The notes: generated by a model from the letters alone, not told the origin. Shown: positions 15,172 to 23,393, counted from the first letter of the stretch. The stretch is DNA of 64,000 nucleotides from Archaeoglobus profundus DSM 5631 (GCF_000025285.1 NC_013741.1:1488001-1552000), one strand, 5' to 3'. A program made the numbers and translations.

Positions 15172-16573
15172 TCTCCTCCCTCCTCTTCGGCTTATTCTCC
15201 AATTTAGTAACCTTAACCTGTCTAATCATCGATAAGAGATGTTTAACCGTCCTTCTCGGCATGGTGATCTTCTCTTTCACATAATCTCTGAGCAATTTCT
15301 CGTAATCTTCGATGACGTGCTTAATCTCAGCTTCTTTGAGCATTTTCGTATAGTTATCCTCGTTCATAAGCTCAGAACACCTTAGAACCTTGATTTTCTC
15401 AACGTAAACACCGAACCATGCTTTTAACGCTTCGATGTTCGTTAATACCGCTATTAACCCGGCAAATAGGAGAGCATAAGCGAGATCTATCTTAAAGACG
15501 TTGAGATAATCCGCTATCAAGCATATAACTAATAACCCGAAGAATCCCGCTAATGCGTAGCTGGTCCTTATCGAAGGTCTTTGATATTCAGGATAACTGT
15601 AATTCTCCTCTCCTACCGCTAAGATTCCGCTAACGTTGTAACCGTTCAGTTCGAAGTTTATGAACTGCTTAAACGAGTTCTTGAAGTCTATGAGCGTTAA
15701 TTTTCCATCAAAATCTCTGATAACTCCCCTTTCTATGTCGTATGGGTAAATACGGATTCTAAGCGGTTCATTGTAAGATGCATAGGCAACGTAGAGGTGA
15801 TCGTAACGCCATAACCAAAGCCCTAAAACATAACCTGCTATGAAGCATAAGGCAAAGAGGTAGTTATACCATTCTTTGACGTAGTACGTATCAAAGGCTA
15901 AATGTGGTATCTGTTTAACTATTTTCGTGCCGTTTTGGACTAAGATAACGTTATCAGTCGTATATCTCATGCTCAAAATCGCAAATAAGAGGACAACCAC
16001 GAGAATGATAACGATAAGATGTTTTACGTGATTAACAATCAAACGATCTTTCTTTACGTGCCTACTTAAGGCTAAACCGACTATGAATAAGCTTAAGGCG
16101 TAAGCCGATCTTTCCCATGACCATTTAGCCATTTCTGAACGCAGTATTACAATCGGATAGTCCCACCACGACCAAATTTCTTCTTTCTCCTTGAGGACCG
16201 CAAAGCCCCATGGACTACTTACTGTTAAGAGCCTGAGACCAGCATAAGGCTGAGGCTTGAAAGGTAAGGTGATATTCGTTTCCCCTTTCTTGATGAATTT
16301 CTTAACCCATTTACCGCTAAATGGATCGCAAATAGCTATCAATGTAGGAATTTCTGAATGAACTTTAATCCACCCTTCTTTAAGGTTATACTCCACTACA
16401 TAGGTGTTATTGTCAATTACGGTTTTACTTGGACCGCTAAAGAATTCCGCAGTCTTATCACTCCAAAACGTCAAGTCTCGATAATCAACTTCCTCAGCAT
16501 CCGCTACAAGACAAATTCCAACGGAAAAGCAGATAAGAGCAAAAAATAAAATTGTAAAAGCCTTAACGTTCAT
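15152..16573 (-). CDS. Proviral large membrane protein
   Basis: 473 residues from the ATG at 16,573, which has AAGGTGA 8 bases upstream; a GTG at 16,585 overlapping the previous stop is possible. A signal-like helix (FTILFFALICFSVGICLV) is followed by an exposed beta-rich domain to about residue 150, then several membrane helices (about 160-178, 188-208, 236-256, 341-361 and 366-386) and a basic cytoplasmic tail ending KRREENGEDKD. This matches the position and membrane nature of the ORF7-like protein of pleolipoviruses, but I cannot show homology by eye. Both neighbours overlap it, so it is co-translated with the structural genes. Confidence 0.6.
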   Translation of the reverse strand: MNVKAFTILFFALICFSVGICLVADAEEVDYRDLTFWSDKTAEFFSGPSKTVIDNNTYVVEYNLKEGWIKVHSEIPTLIAICDPFSGKWVKKFIKKGETNITLPFKPQPYAGLRLLTVSSPWGFAVLKEKEEIWSWWDYPIVILRSEMAKWSWERSAYALSLFIVGLALSRHVKKDRLIVNHVKHLIVIILVVVLLFAILSMRYTTDNVILVQNGTKIVKQIPHLAFDTYYVKEWYNYLFALCFIAGYVLGLWLWRYDHLYVAYASYNEPLRIRIYPYDIERGVIRDFDGKLTLIDFKNSFKQFINFELNGYNVSGILAVGEENYSYPEYQRPSIRTSYALAGFFGLLVICLIADYLNVFKIDLAYALLFAGLIAVLTNIEALKAWFGVYVEKIKVLRCSELMNEDNYTKMLKEAEIKHVIEDYEKLLRDYVKEKITMPRRTVKHLLSMIRQVKVTKLENKPKRREENGEDKD

Positions 16574-16581
16574 CTCTTTTC

Positions 16582-16932
16582 TCACCTTATTCCGATAATA
16601 GCCTTAGCTTTCTTTAATCTCTCCTTAAAATCGTCGTAAAGCTTGGCAATTTCTTGGAATTCTCTCTTTTCCTTTGAGCTCAGGTTTTTACGGTTTAATT
16701 GAACTTTTGCACGATTAGCAACGCAATTAACGTATTTTATCGCTTCGTCTATCGTTATTTCTCCTTTATCAATGAGCCTTTTGAGTTCTGATATAGACTG
16801 CTTAGCTCCTTTAACCGTATCCATTCTGATAACTTCCGCTATCTCCTTATTTTTCGCCGGGCGAAAAAGCCCTTTCTTGTTTTTATCTTGCTTTTTTCTT
16901 AGCTTTGAACCCAATAACCTCTTCTTAGCCAT
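16582..16932 (-). CDS. Proviral small basic helical protein
   Basis: The ATG at 16,932 (116 residues, MAKKRLLGSKLRKKQDKN) is preferred because AGGAGG stands 8 bases upstream; an in-frame start at 16,986 would add 18 residues and overlap the spike gene by 4 bases. The product is very Lys-rich at its N-terminus and forms long helices (about 30-110: SISELKRLIDKGEITIDEAI...). No membrane segment. It may bind nucleic acid or the inner face of the membrane. It sits between the spike candidate and the large membrane protein. Family not recognised. Confidence 0.55.
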   Translation of the reverse strand: MAKKRLLGSKLRKKQDKNKKGLFRPAKNKEIAEVIRMDTVKGAKQSISELKRLIDKGEITIDEAIKYVNCVANRAKVQLNRKNLSSKEKREFQEIAKLYDDFKERLKKAKAIIGIR

Positions 16933-16982
16933 AAACTGACCCTCCTTAACCTTACAAAAAGAAAGGAGAGAATCTAAAGCCG

Positions 16983-18509
16983 TCATTTTCTTCTACCTAT
17001 CAGAACAGCCGTAGTTAATGCTCCGCCTCCTATGAGCACAGCCTTAACTTGCCAATCTAATGAATTCCAGAACTCATTAATAGCGTTAGCCCATTCGCTA
17101 CCGCTCGAACCCCCTCCGACGGTAGTGGACATTTCCAAGTATTGCTCGTATAGGTCTCTAATCTTCGCCACTTCTTCGTAAAGCGTTTGTATATCTCCGC
17201 TGTGATCTACATACTTGTAGATTGTTGTGTTTTTCAATTCTTTACCCGTTGCAGGATTTACTATCCTGTTGATGTGGATTGTGTAGCCTTCTGGAATCTT
17301 CCATAATCCTTCATCGCTTACGAAGTAAACTAACGTTCCCGATGGAACAGTGTAATTCTCTCCTACTTCAAAGGTAGTATTCCAATCCGTAAACAAATAG
17401 CCCTCTAACGTTTTCTCAATAACTCCTGACTCGTTGTAGACTGTTATGCTAATTGATGTGTCAAGACTGCCTGCTATTGGAAGACCAAGCAAAGCCAATT
17501 CGGCAACAACGTAGCCATAATAGCCTGTGCTGTTTAGGTCCGTGTTTAGCTGAGAAGCAAGGACGTATGGATCGATTAAATCAGTTTCGTTAATTCCAAG
17601 CTGTGTTAATTTCTGAGCTATTGAGAGAACATAGCTATCCAAGTTCGCCATCACTTGCTTATAGTCTGAATCGATCCGTGAAAGTGTGTTGCCGTAATCA
17701 GCCCAATTGTAAATGATTTCTTTCTCCGAATCCGATAGTTTGAAGTAAATCACATTCGCAAATAGCCATTTTTGATCTAAATCACTCTTAAAATGTGCTG
17801 TTGGTCTTTTGACTGTAAAGCTCTTTCCTAAAACGTTTACTTTTGTCGTGCGGATATACAGCTGATCATCTGCGTAACCTCTGTTTATAGTACCCCAAGC
17901 CCATCTTAACACTATCTCCCCATATTTTGGGAGATATTCCGCCGTAGCTATTATTCCACCACCAGCACGACTTCTAATGTGAGTATTTGGAACATCGACT
18001 ACAAAGCTGTTAATTCCGACATTTTTCACGTAGTAGTTGAGAGAATGGACCACAAGCTCAGCGGTTTCGTTTGCCATTGTGATGATGTTCATCGTCAAGT
18101 TGTAATAATATTCATAAACCGCCTGTCTTGCGAGTTGCTGAGCTTCCTTAGCGTTTGATCCGTTATATAGAGCCTTCAAAGCCGTATATTTAGCCAAAGC
18201 CCATGCGTAATTCTTAGAATAAGTGGATATATCTTGCCCTAACATCGCAACATTTTGATCTCTCGTATGGAGTTCCTGCAAGAATAAACGGGTGTTGATG
18301 TCATTTTGTATGGTATTATTCGTCAATCGTGCTTCATAATCCTCTAAGAGCTTTTGATATTCATTTGATTTCTGAAAACCAAGCCAATAGCCGATAATTC
18401 CTGAAGATACTCCCGCTATACCGATTACTATGGGGATTAAAGGCAGAGCTACCGTTTGCCCCATCAGCGTTGCAATTAGAAAAATAGAGAGAATTACTCT
18501 TATTTTCAT
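16983..18509 (-). CDS. Candidate viral spike/envelope glycoprotein
   Basis: 508 residues, preceded by GGGTGA. It has a signal peptide (VILSIFLIATLMGQTVALP), a second hydrophobic Gly-rich segment (about 24-46), a helical N-terminal region with many N-glycosylation sequons, a large beta-rich ectodomain, a Ser/Gly hinge (GGGSSGSEW) and a C-terminal anchor (AVLIGGGALTTAVLIGRRK). That is the architecture of the VP4-like spikes of pleolipoviruses. The segment with YAWALAKYTALKALYNGSNA and VYEYYYNLTMNII also resembles N-terminal envelope domains of haloarchaeal viruses. It probably mediates receptor binding and membrane fusion. The assignment rests on architecture and gene order. Confidence 0.65.
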   Translation of the reverse strand: MKIRVILSIFLIATLMGQTVALPLIPIVIGIAGVSSGIIGYWLGFQKSNEYQKLLEDYEARLTNNTIQNDINTRLFLQELHTRDQNVAMLGQDISTYSKNYAWALAKYTALKALYNGSNAKEAQQLARQAVYEYYYNLTMNIITMANETAELVVHSLNYYVKNVGINSFVVDVPNTHIRSRAGGGIIATAEYLPKYGEIVLRWAWGTINRGYADDQLYIRTTKVNVLGKSFTVKRPTAHFKSDLDQKWLFANVIYFKLSDSEKEIIYNWADYGNTLSRIDSDYKQVMANLDSYVLSIAQKLTQLGINETDLIDPYVLASQLNTDLNSTGYYGYVVAELALLGLPIAGSLDTSISITVYNESGVIEKTLEGYLFTDWNTTFEVGENYTVPSGTLVYFVSDEGLWKIPEGYTIHINRIVNPATGKELKNTTIYKYVDHSGDIQTLYEEVAKIRDLYEQYLEMSTTVGGGSSGSEWANAINEFWNSLDWQVKAVLIGGGALTTAVLIGRRK

Positions 18510-18523
18510 TGCCAGTCACCCTA

Positions 18524-18931
18524 TTAGTCCTGATACGCCATAACTACCGTGCCAACAGCACTAAGACTCCAAAGCCCTATCTTGCTCCATGCATTAGCCA
18601 TCCAATCAGTTGGTAACGCAAAGCCCCCTATAACACCGCTAGCCATTATTGGCAGAATAACGCTTATTGCGAAGCAGACCATCTCTAACGCTGTAAATTT
18701 GATCTGTGCCTTTTGAGCGAGAAGGATAATGCTCGAAATAATTACCATCACTACTGCCAATGTCTGATAGGTTAGATCCGGTAGTGCTATCAGTCCGAAG
18801 CAGGCTAAAGAAGCAACAACCCAAGCTATGAATGTTCCCGCCTCTATCGGTCCGAAGCTCCCTTTCTTCGCTATTCCGCCGTAGTGTTGTCCGTATCTAC
18901 TTTTTACGAATCCTCCTACCCTTCTTACCAT
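18524..18931 (-). CDS. Four-helix membrane protein, candidate VP3-like virion matrix protein
   Basis: 135 residues, preceded by GGAGGTGGTGTAAGGA. After a basic N-terminus (MVRRVGGFVKSRYG) come four hydrophobic helices (about 32-50, 56-72, 82-102, 112-132). Pleolipoviruses carry a small four-helix internal membrane protein (VP3-like) immediately before the spike gene, exactly the position seen here. It would line the inner face of the virion membrane. The start lies within the end of the preceding gene (35-base overlap). Confidence 0.62.
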   Translation of the reverse strand: MVRRVGGFVKSRYGQHYGGIAKKGSFGPIEAGTFIAWVVASLACFGLIALPDLTYQTLAVVMVIISSIILLAQKAQIKFTALEMVCFAISVILPIMASGVIGGFALPTDWMANAWSKIGLWSLSAVGTVVMAYQD

Positions 18932-19187
18932 TCCTTACACCACCTCCTTTCTTTCCAACAATCCTACTTTCACCTCCTCTAACAACTCCAAACAACAGCT
19001 CTTCTCGAAAAAACAGCACGAAGAGCAATGCAATCACTGCCAAAATCGCTATTTGCGTTGTAACTGTGAAATCCTCGAAAAAGTAGTTATCTATGACCTT
19101 CCAACAGATGTGTAGTAGTATTTCAGTTATTATCAGAACAAAGATCACTGTCGCTATTGTTTGCTGTTGTCGCTGTCTATTGTTCAT
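18897..19187 (-). CDS. First structural-operon gene: two-helix membrane protein with basic tail
   Basis: 96 residues from the ATG at 19,187 (a GTG lies one codon earlier). A Gln-rich N-terminus is followed by two membrane helices (about 11-28 and 45-62) and a very basic Gly-rich tail ending GKKGRRIRKK that may touch nucleic acid. A TATTTATAA box lies about 26 bases upstream of the ATG, so transcription probably begins at or very near the start codon and drives the whole structural operon down to 13,521. Family not recognised; possibly a virion membrane protein. Confidence 0.55.
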   Translation of the reverse strand: MNNRQRQQQTIATVIFVLIITEILLHICWKVIDNYFFEDFTVTTQIAILAVIALLFVLFFREELLFGVVRGGESRIVGKKGGGVRNGKKGRRIRKK

Positions 19188-19208
19188 CACAAGTAGTTGA
19201 ACAGTAAA

Positions 19209-19217
19209 TTATAAATA
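19209..19217 (-). promoter_or_regulatory. TATA box of the proviral structural operon
   Basis: On the minus strand the sequence CTATTTATAATTT is centred about 26 bases upstream of the ATG at 19,187, the usual distance for a leaderless archaeal transcript. No ribosome-binding site lies between them. Confidence 0.5.
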
Positions 19218-19266
19218 GCTGACTATTATAAAAATAGTATAAGTGTGTGAGATGTATAATACAATT

Positions 19267-19467
19267 CTAATACTCTCTGATCTTTGAAAGACGTTCCATC
19301 ATCGAGATGTAGTATTCGTCGATAGCTCGTCTTATAATCTCAGATGGCGATACTCCAAAAATCTCCGCAAGTTCGTATACCTTCTGCATGTGTGCATCGC
19401 TCAGCGTAAAGCTGTTTCCTCTCTTTTTCGTCTTCTCTCTTAACTCATCCTTTCCGAACATCTTCAT
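19267..19467 (-). CDS. Proviral ribbon-helix-helix DNA-binding protein
   Basis: 66 residues from the ATG at 19,467, chosen because GGGGTGAT stands 5 bases upstream; a GTG at 19,476 overlapping the integrase stop (GTGA) would add three residues. The core NSFTLSDAHMQKVYELAEIF followed by GVSPSEIIRRAIDEYY is a CopG/Arc-type ribbon-helix-helix domain that binds palindromic operators as a dimer. It directly follows the integrase and precedes the structural promoter, a natural place for a regulator choosing between integration and virion production. Confidence 0.7.
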   Translation of the reverse strand: MKMFGKDELREKTKKRGNSFTLSDAHMQKVYELAEIFGVSPSEIIRRAIDEYYISMMERLSKIREY

Positions 19468-19472
19468 TCCTA

Positions 19473-20288
19473 TCACCCCTTAATAGGGAACCTATCAACG
19501 ACCCTGCTATACCACTCATCAGCTTGCTTGGTCTTATTCAGATAATGAGTGGAGCCCACCGTTAAGCTGGCTCTCCCTTGTATGAAATCAGCTACAGATT
19601 CTGGAACTCCGTTTTCAATTAAGAAATTCAGGTGCCACTTTCTTATCGTAGAAGCAGAAACTCTGCCGAACCTCATGTTGTCGATAGTTTTCTTCGTCAT
19701 TTTGCCGTTAAAGGATTTGATAAAATCTACCAACTCCTTAGCAAATTTTGAAGGCATATAGACCCAATAACCTTTCTTAGAGCCCTTTGAGATATTTGCT
19801 ATCGGATATCTCGCAATTCTATCCTTATATACTATTTTAAGGGGATCGAAGTTGTTTAACATAGCTACGGCCTGCTTGCCTCTCACACCTGAATATACGA
19901 ACAGTTTGAACAGAATTTGCATCTTCCTGGATCTCCTGCTTATCTTATCCCTCCAAGCCTCCAGCAATTCGTTAGTGTCGATGAAAATCTCTCTAACTCC
20001 TGCATTCTCAACTTTCACAGCTTTCCTAAACCTCTCTATGAAATCCAAAGGATAGCCTTTGATTTCTAAGAAATTCAATAAGTTCCTGAATCCCCTCTCA
20101 AACCATCTTCTTTTCCCGATACTATCTATGGATGACAGGATTTCGATTACCTGCTGAACATCTGTTATTGAGTCCATTAAATATTCATCTAAATATTTTA
20201 TGTAGAATCTGGCAGTGTCTGGTTCTACCTTTCTTTCTAACCATTTCATGAACTCATATCTGACGGATCGATAATCTATAGTTCTCAT
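19473..20288 (-). CDS. int: Archaeal tyrosine integrase of the provirus
   Basis: 271 residues if it starts at the ATG at 20,288 (MRTIDYRSVRYEFMKWLERK), just outside the tRNA fragment. The frame also continues to 20,387, but that extension is the tRNA 3' half read backwards plus flanking DNA and is probably not native. The catalytic domain shows the Arg box (FVYSGVRGKQAVAML), a Lys in ISKGSKKGYW, the second box ASTIRKWHLNFLIENGVPE and the Tyr nucleophile in GSTHYLNK, with GR replacing the usual GH before it. It is of the SSV/pNOB8-like archaeal class. It would recombine viral attP with the 3' half of tRNA-Leu. Confidence 0.82.
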   Translation of the reverse strand: MRTIDYRSVRYEFMKWLERKVEPDTARFYIKYLDEYLMDSITDVQQVIEILSSIDSIGKRRWFERGFRNLLNFLEIKGYPLDFIERFRKAVKVENAGVREIFIDTNELLEAWRDKISRRSRKMQILFKLFVYSGVRGKQAVAMLNNFDPLKIVYKDRIARYPIANISKGSKKGYWVYMPSKFAKELVDFIKSFNGKMTKKTIDNMRFGRVSASTIRKWHLNFLIENGVPESVADFIQGRASLTVGSTHYLNKTKQADEWYSRVVDRFPIKG

Positions 20289-20301
20289 TCCCGCTATATC
20301 G

Positions 20302-20357
20302 TTGGCTTGAGGGGCCGGTCCCGTAGGGGTTCGAGGGTTCAAATCCCTCCCCCCGCA
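20302..20357 (+). other. attR: 3' fragment of tRNA-Leu(GAG)
   Basis: The plus strand carries an anticodon loop (TTGAGGG, anticodon GAG at 20,309-20,311), the long variable arm typical of tRNA-Leu (GTCCCGTAGGGG), a T arm (GAGGG-TTCAAAT-CCCTC) and an acceptor 3' strand ending CCCCCGCA. The 5' half (D arm, GCGGGGG acceptor strand) is missing upstream, where the integrase begins instead. This is the duplicated 3' end left when an element integrates into a tRNA gene. The functional tRNA-Leu should stand at the other end of the element and is not found in the window. Confidence 0.75.
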
Positions 20358-20395
20358 TTCCAAAAATCTAAATCTCTTCTTGCACAAGAATCCTT

Positions 20396-21673
20396 ATGCC
20401 AAAACTTCAGGTTGCTCTTGACTTGGTCGAACTTAAAAGGGCAGTTGAAATTGCTAAAGAAGTTGCAGAATATGTCGATTTGATTGAGGTGGGAACGCCG
20501 TTGATTAAAAGCGAGGGGATGAATGCTGTTAGAGTTATGAAAAAAACATTCAGAAATCATGAGATTGTTGCTGATATGAAAACGATTGATACAGGAGCTT
20601 TGGAGGTTGAGATGTGTGCCAAGAGCGGTGCCGATATTGTAATAATTTTGGCGTTAAGCAACGACTCTACAATTGAAGAGGCTATTAGATCGGCAAGAAA
20701 GTACGGCTGTAAGATTATGGCAGATCTGATAAACCATCCAAATCCAGTTGAAAGGGCTAAAGAGCTTGAGGAGTTGGGTGTTGATTACATAAACGTTCAC
20801 GTAGGCATCGATGTTCAGATGTTAGGTTACGATCCGATAGAAATTCTAAAAAAAGTCGTTAAGGAAGTAAGTGTCCCGGTGGCTGTTGCTGGAGGTTTGG
20901 ATGTGGATAGAGCTAGTCTTTGTGTCTCTTTAGGTGCGGAGATAGTTATCGTGGGTAGCAATATCGTTAAGACAAAGAATCCTAAGGAATCGGCAATAAA
21001 GTTCAGAAAAGCTATAGACTCTGCAAAACCTGTTGAAATCGTCAGAAAATCGCTCGATGAAGAAATTAGGGAAATTCTAATGCAGGTAACGACTCCAAAC
21101 GTGAGTGATGCTATGCATCGTGCTAAAGCTATAGAAGGCATTTATCCGATTATAAAGGGAAAGAAAGTTGTCGGCAAAGCGGTTACAGTTTATACGATGG
21201 ATGGTGACTGGGCAAAGCCTGTTGAAGCGATTGATGTTGCTAAGGCTGGGGAAGTCATAGTGATAAAGTGTTCGGGTGATAGCAGTGCTGTTTGGGGAGA
21301 GCTAGCAACGAGAAGTTGCATGAACAAGGGGATAGCTGGTGTGATAATAGATGGTGCTGTCAGGGATGTAGATGAAATAGTTAAGCTCGACTTTCCAGTA
21401 TTTGCAAGGAAAGTAGTCCCAAATGCAGGTGAGCCAAAAGGTTTTGGTGAGATAAACGTTAAGATTGTTTGTGGTGGAGTTGAGGTGAATCCTGGAGATT
21501 GGATAATTGCGGATGACAACGGCGTAATGGTCATACCGCAAAAGAGGGCCTACGAAATAGCCAGAAGGGCTTTGGAAGTTAAGAAGCATGAAGATAGAAT
21601 TAGGGCCGAGATAGAGGGCGGTAAAACATTGGCTGAGATAATCGAGCTTTACAAATGGGAAAAATTGAAGTAA
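20396..21673 (+). CDS. Bifunctional 3-hexulose-6-phosphate synthase / RraA-like protein
   Basis: 425 residues in two domains. Residues 1-210 are a TIM barrel of the OMP decarboxylase/HPS group, with VALDLVELKRAVEIAKE and the catalytic DMKTID motif (DxKxxD); it interconverts ribulose-5-phosphate plus formaldehyde and hexulose-6-phosphate. In archaea lacking the oxidative pentose pathway it mainly supplies ribulose-5-phosphate. Residues about 225-425 (TPNVSDAMHRAKAIEGI, DGAVRDVDEI, NPGDWIIADDNGVMVIP) form an RraA-like domain of the HMG/CHA aldolase family. The fusion is known from Archaeoglobus and methanogens. Its ATG is 39 bases past the tRNA-Leu fragment. Confidence 0.9.
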   Translation: MPKLQVALDLVELKRAVEIAKEVAEYVDLIEVGTPLIKSEGMNAVRVMKKTFRNHEIVADMKTIDTGALEVEMCAKSGADIVIILALSNDSTIEEAIRSARKYGCKIMADLINHPNPVERAKELEELGVDYINVHVGIDVQMLGYDPIEILKKVVKEVSVPVAVAGGLDVDRASLCVSLGAEIVIVGSNIVKTKNPKESAIKFRKAIDSAKPVEIVRKSLDEEIREILMQVTTPNVSDAMHRAKAIEGIYPIIKGKKVVGKAVTVYTMDGDWAKPVEAIDVAKAGEVIVIKCSGDSSAVWGELATRSCMNKGIAGVIIDGAVRDVDEIVKLDFPVFARKVVPNAGEPKGFGEINVKIVCGGVEVNPGDWIIADDNGVMVIPQKRAYEIARRALEVKKHEDRIRAEIEGGKTLAEIIELYKWEKLK

Positions 21674-21675
21674 GA

Positions 21676-23247
21676 TTATTTCTTACTCAAAAATTCCGAA
21701 ACATGCTCGGCTTGGCTTTTTTCCCTTGCAACCTTTATGAAGAGTTTTTCATGCAGTTCGACGATGTCGCTTGGAGGCTTCGTTACCAAGCTTACTAGAA
21801 CTATGACTACCATAGTTACAAAGAAGTTCACGAAGAACACTGGAACACCATTTAAAATCGCACCTATCGATCCGAATATTCCCGGTGCATTGGGGTTAAA
21901 TTCCCAACCGTATATAACAGCTTCGAGTATGACCTCTGAAATCAATCCGTATGCCATTCCGATTATTCCACCCCACTTTGTAACCCTCTTCCACCAGAGG
22001 CTTAGTGTGACTATAGGCCCAAATCCTACAGCCAATCCGCCCCATGCGGTAACGACCATGGCATAAACGAGCTTACTGCTGTTTAAGGCGTAGTAACATG
22101 CTATCAGTGAAAGTATAAGAACGAAAACTCTACCTATATTTACCATCCACCTCTGACTCAACTCAATTCCAATGATCTTGTGTATTAAGTCCCTCGATAT
22201 TGCCGATGAAGCTACTAGAAGTTGGGAGTCTGCTGTAGACATTATAGCTGCCAATATTCCAGCTGTTATAAATCCAGCGAGCCAAGAAGGCATGAAAGCA
22301 ACTGCTATAGCGGGAATAACCTTTTCTGGATCATCTACACTTATCAAACCTTTCTGAGCGAGCGCAAATCCGACAAATCCAGCTAGGAATGCACAGATCA
22401 ATACAACGGCCGTCCAGATTCCGCTTATGAATATACCCGGTCTCCTGAGCTTTCTCGGGTCTTCGACACTCATGTATCTTGTTATTATGTGCGGTTGTCC
22501 GAGATAGCCAACTATCCAAGATGCGTATCCTATGGCGAAGATTACAGCCGATAAGCCTATAGCTCCTCCAAAAGGATGAACTTTGCTCGGATCGATGCTC
22601 TCAATCACGTTAACAGCGTTTTCAAGATTTCCTAAGGCCAAGATTGCTACAACCGCTAGGAGTACCAATGATGAAATCATGAAGAGAGCTTGAATAACAT
22701 CCGTCCAAACGACAGCAAAGAATCCACCTATTAAAACGTAGGTTAGAACAATGAGCGTAGTTATGATTATACCCGTCGGTACATCTATACCGAATATCTC
22801 CGAAAGAGCTTTACCCCCTGCTGTGAACTGGGCTGATACGTAAGCGGTCATGAAGATCAAGATTATTATAGCTCCGATTAGTCTTATCAGCTTGGTGTTG
22901 TCTCTCAACCTTGCTTCCAAGAAGTCTGGTACAGTTATAGCTCTGAACTTACCGGCGTATATTCTCAATCTCGGCCCGATGAGTATGTAATCCGCCAAAG
23001 TTCCGAAGAAGCAACCGATTCCAGCCCAAAAGGCTCCAAGTCCTGCTTTAAAAGCCTGTCCTGGATAACCCAACATCAGCCAACCGCTAAAATCACTTGC
23101 TTTATCACTCAAAGTAGCTGCCAGCACGTGAACCTTCCTACCACCTATAAAGTACTCGGCTTCTGTTCTCGTATATTTCTTGGCCCAAGCTCCTATGGAT
23201 ATAAGTATCAGCAGATAAATGATCATGCCAGCTAGAACGCCGTTCAT
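21676..23247 (-). CDS. Sodium:solute symporter, PutP/SSS family
   Basis: 523 residues with about 13 membrane helices and hallmark blocks: EAEYFIGGRKVHVLAATLSD, SDFSGWLMLGYPGQAFKAG, a conserved TVPDFLEAR segment, and ILAAIMSTADSQLLVASSAI, which carries the Na2-site Ser/Thr. The family imports amino acids, sugars, acetate or other organic acids with sodium; the substrate cannot be read from sequence. A 49-residue membrane protein is encoded directly upstream with a 4-base overlap, the usual arrangement for archaeal symporters with a small accessory protein. It converges with the HPS gene two bases away. Confidence 0.88.
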   Translation of the reverse strand: MNGVLAGMIIYLLILISIGAWAKKYTRTEAEYFIGGRKVHVLAATLSDKASDFSGWLMLGYPGQAFKAGLGAFWAGIGCFFGTLADYILIGPRLRIYAGKFRAITVPDFLEARLRDNTKLIRLIGAIIILIFMTAYVSAQFTAGGKALSEIFGIDVPTGIIITTLIVLTYVLIGGFFAVVWTDVIQALFMISSLVLLAVVAILALGNLENAVNVIESIDPSKVHPFGGAIGLSAVIFAIGYASWIVGYLGQPHIITRYMSVEDPRKLRRPGIFISGIWTAVVLICAFLAGFVGFALAQKGLISVDDPEKVIPAIAVAFMPSWLAGFITAGILAAIMSTADSQLLVASSAISRDLIHKIIGIELSQRWMVNIGRVFVLILSLIACYYALNSSKLVYAMVVTAWGGLAVGFGPIVTLSLWWKRVTKWGGIIGMAYGLISEVILEAVIYGWEFNPNAPGIFGSIGAILNGVPVFFVNFFVTMVVIVLVSLVTKPPSDIVELHEKLFIKVAREKSQAEHVSEFLSKK

Positions 23248-23393
23248 TCTTCGACCACCTCGTGTCCGAGTATCTCCTCATCTACGTAGTATTCCTTTCC
23301 AGTTATGACGTCCCAGAAGCCGTAGATGGCCATTACTACTAGACCTATCATTGTAGGTACGGTAAGCAACAAGACTACGTCACTATATGACAT
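23244..23393 (-). CDS. Symporter small accessory membrane protein
   Basis: 49 residues: MSYSDVVLLLTVPTMIGLV..., ending EILGHEVVEE. It has one membrane helix followed by an acidic cytoplasmic tail. The stop overlaps the symporter start (ATGA), so the two are translationally coupled. Short accessory proteins in this place are annotated with SSS transporters in many archaea and probably aid folding or activity. Confidence 0.7.
   Translation of the reverse strand: MSYSDVVLLLTVPTMIGLVVMAIYGFWDVITGKEYYVDEEILGHEVVEE

Larger units (their letters stand above)
12819..20357 (-). mobile_element. Pleolipovirus-like provirus
   Basis: This is a compact one-strand block with overlapping genes, strong ribosome-binding sites and many membrane proteins, ending in a tyrosine integrase at a tRNA-Leu fragment. 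The gene order (two-helix protein, four-helix protein, spike with C-terminal anchor, basic protein, large membrane protein, acidic protein, P-loop ATPase) parallels the VP3-VP4-ORF6-ORF7-VP8 cluster of pleolipoviruses. The left limit is uncertain: it may be the repeat cluster at 12.5 kb, or the element may run further left, since no second att site is visible. No replication initiator, capsid double-jelly-roll or HK97 protein is seen. Confidence 0.65.

Noticed and set aside
20260-20357. Complete tRNA-Leu gene, possibly with an intron
   Set aside because: No 5' acceptor strand or D arm occurs in the upstream sequence; integrase coding DNA is there instead.
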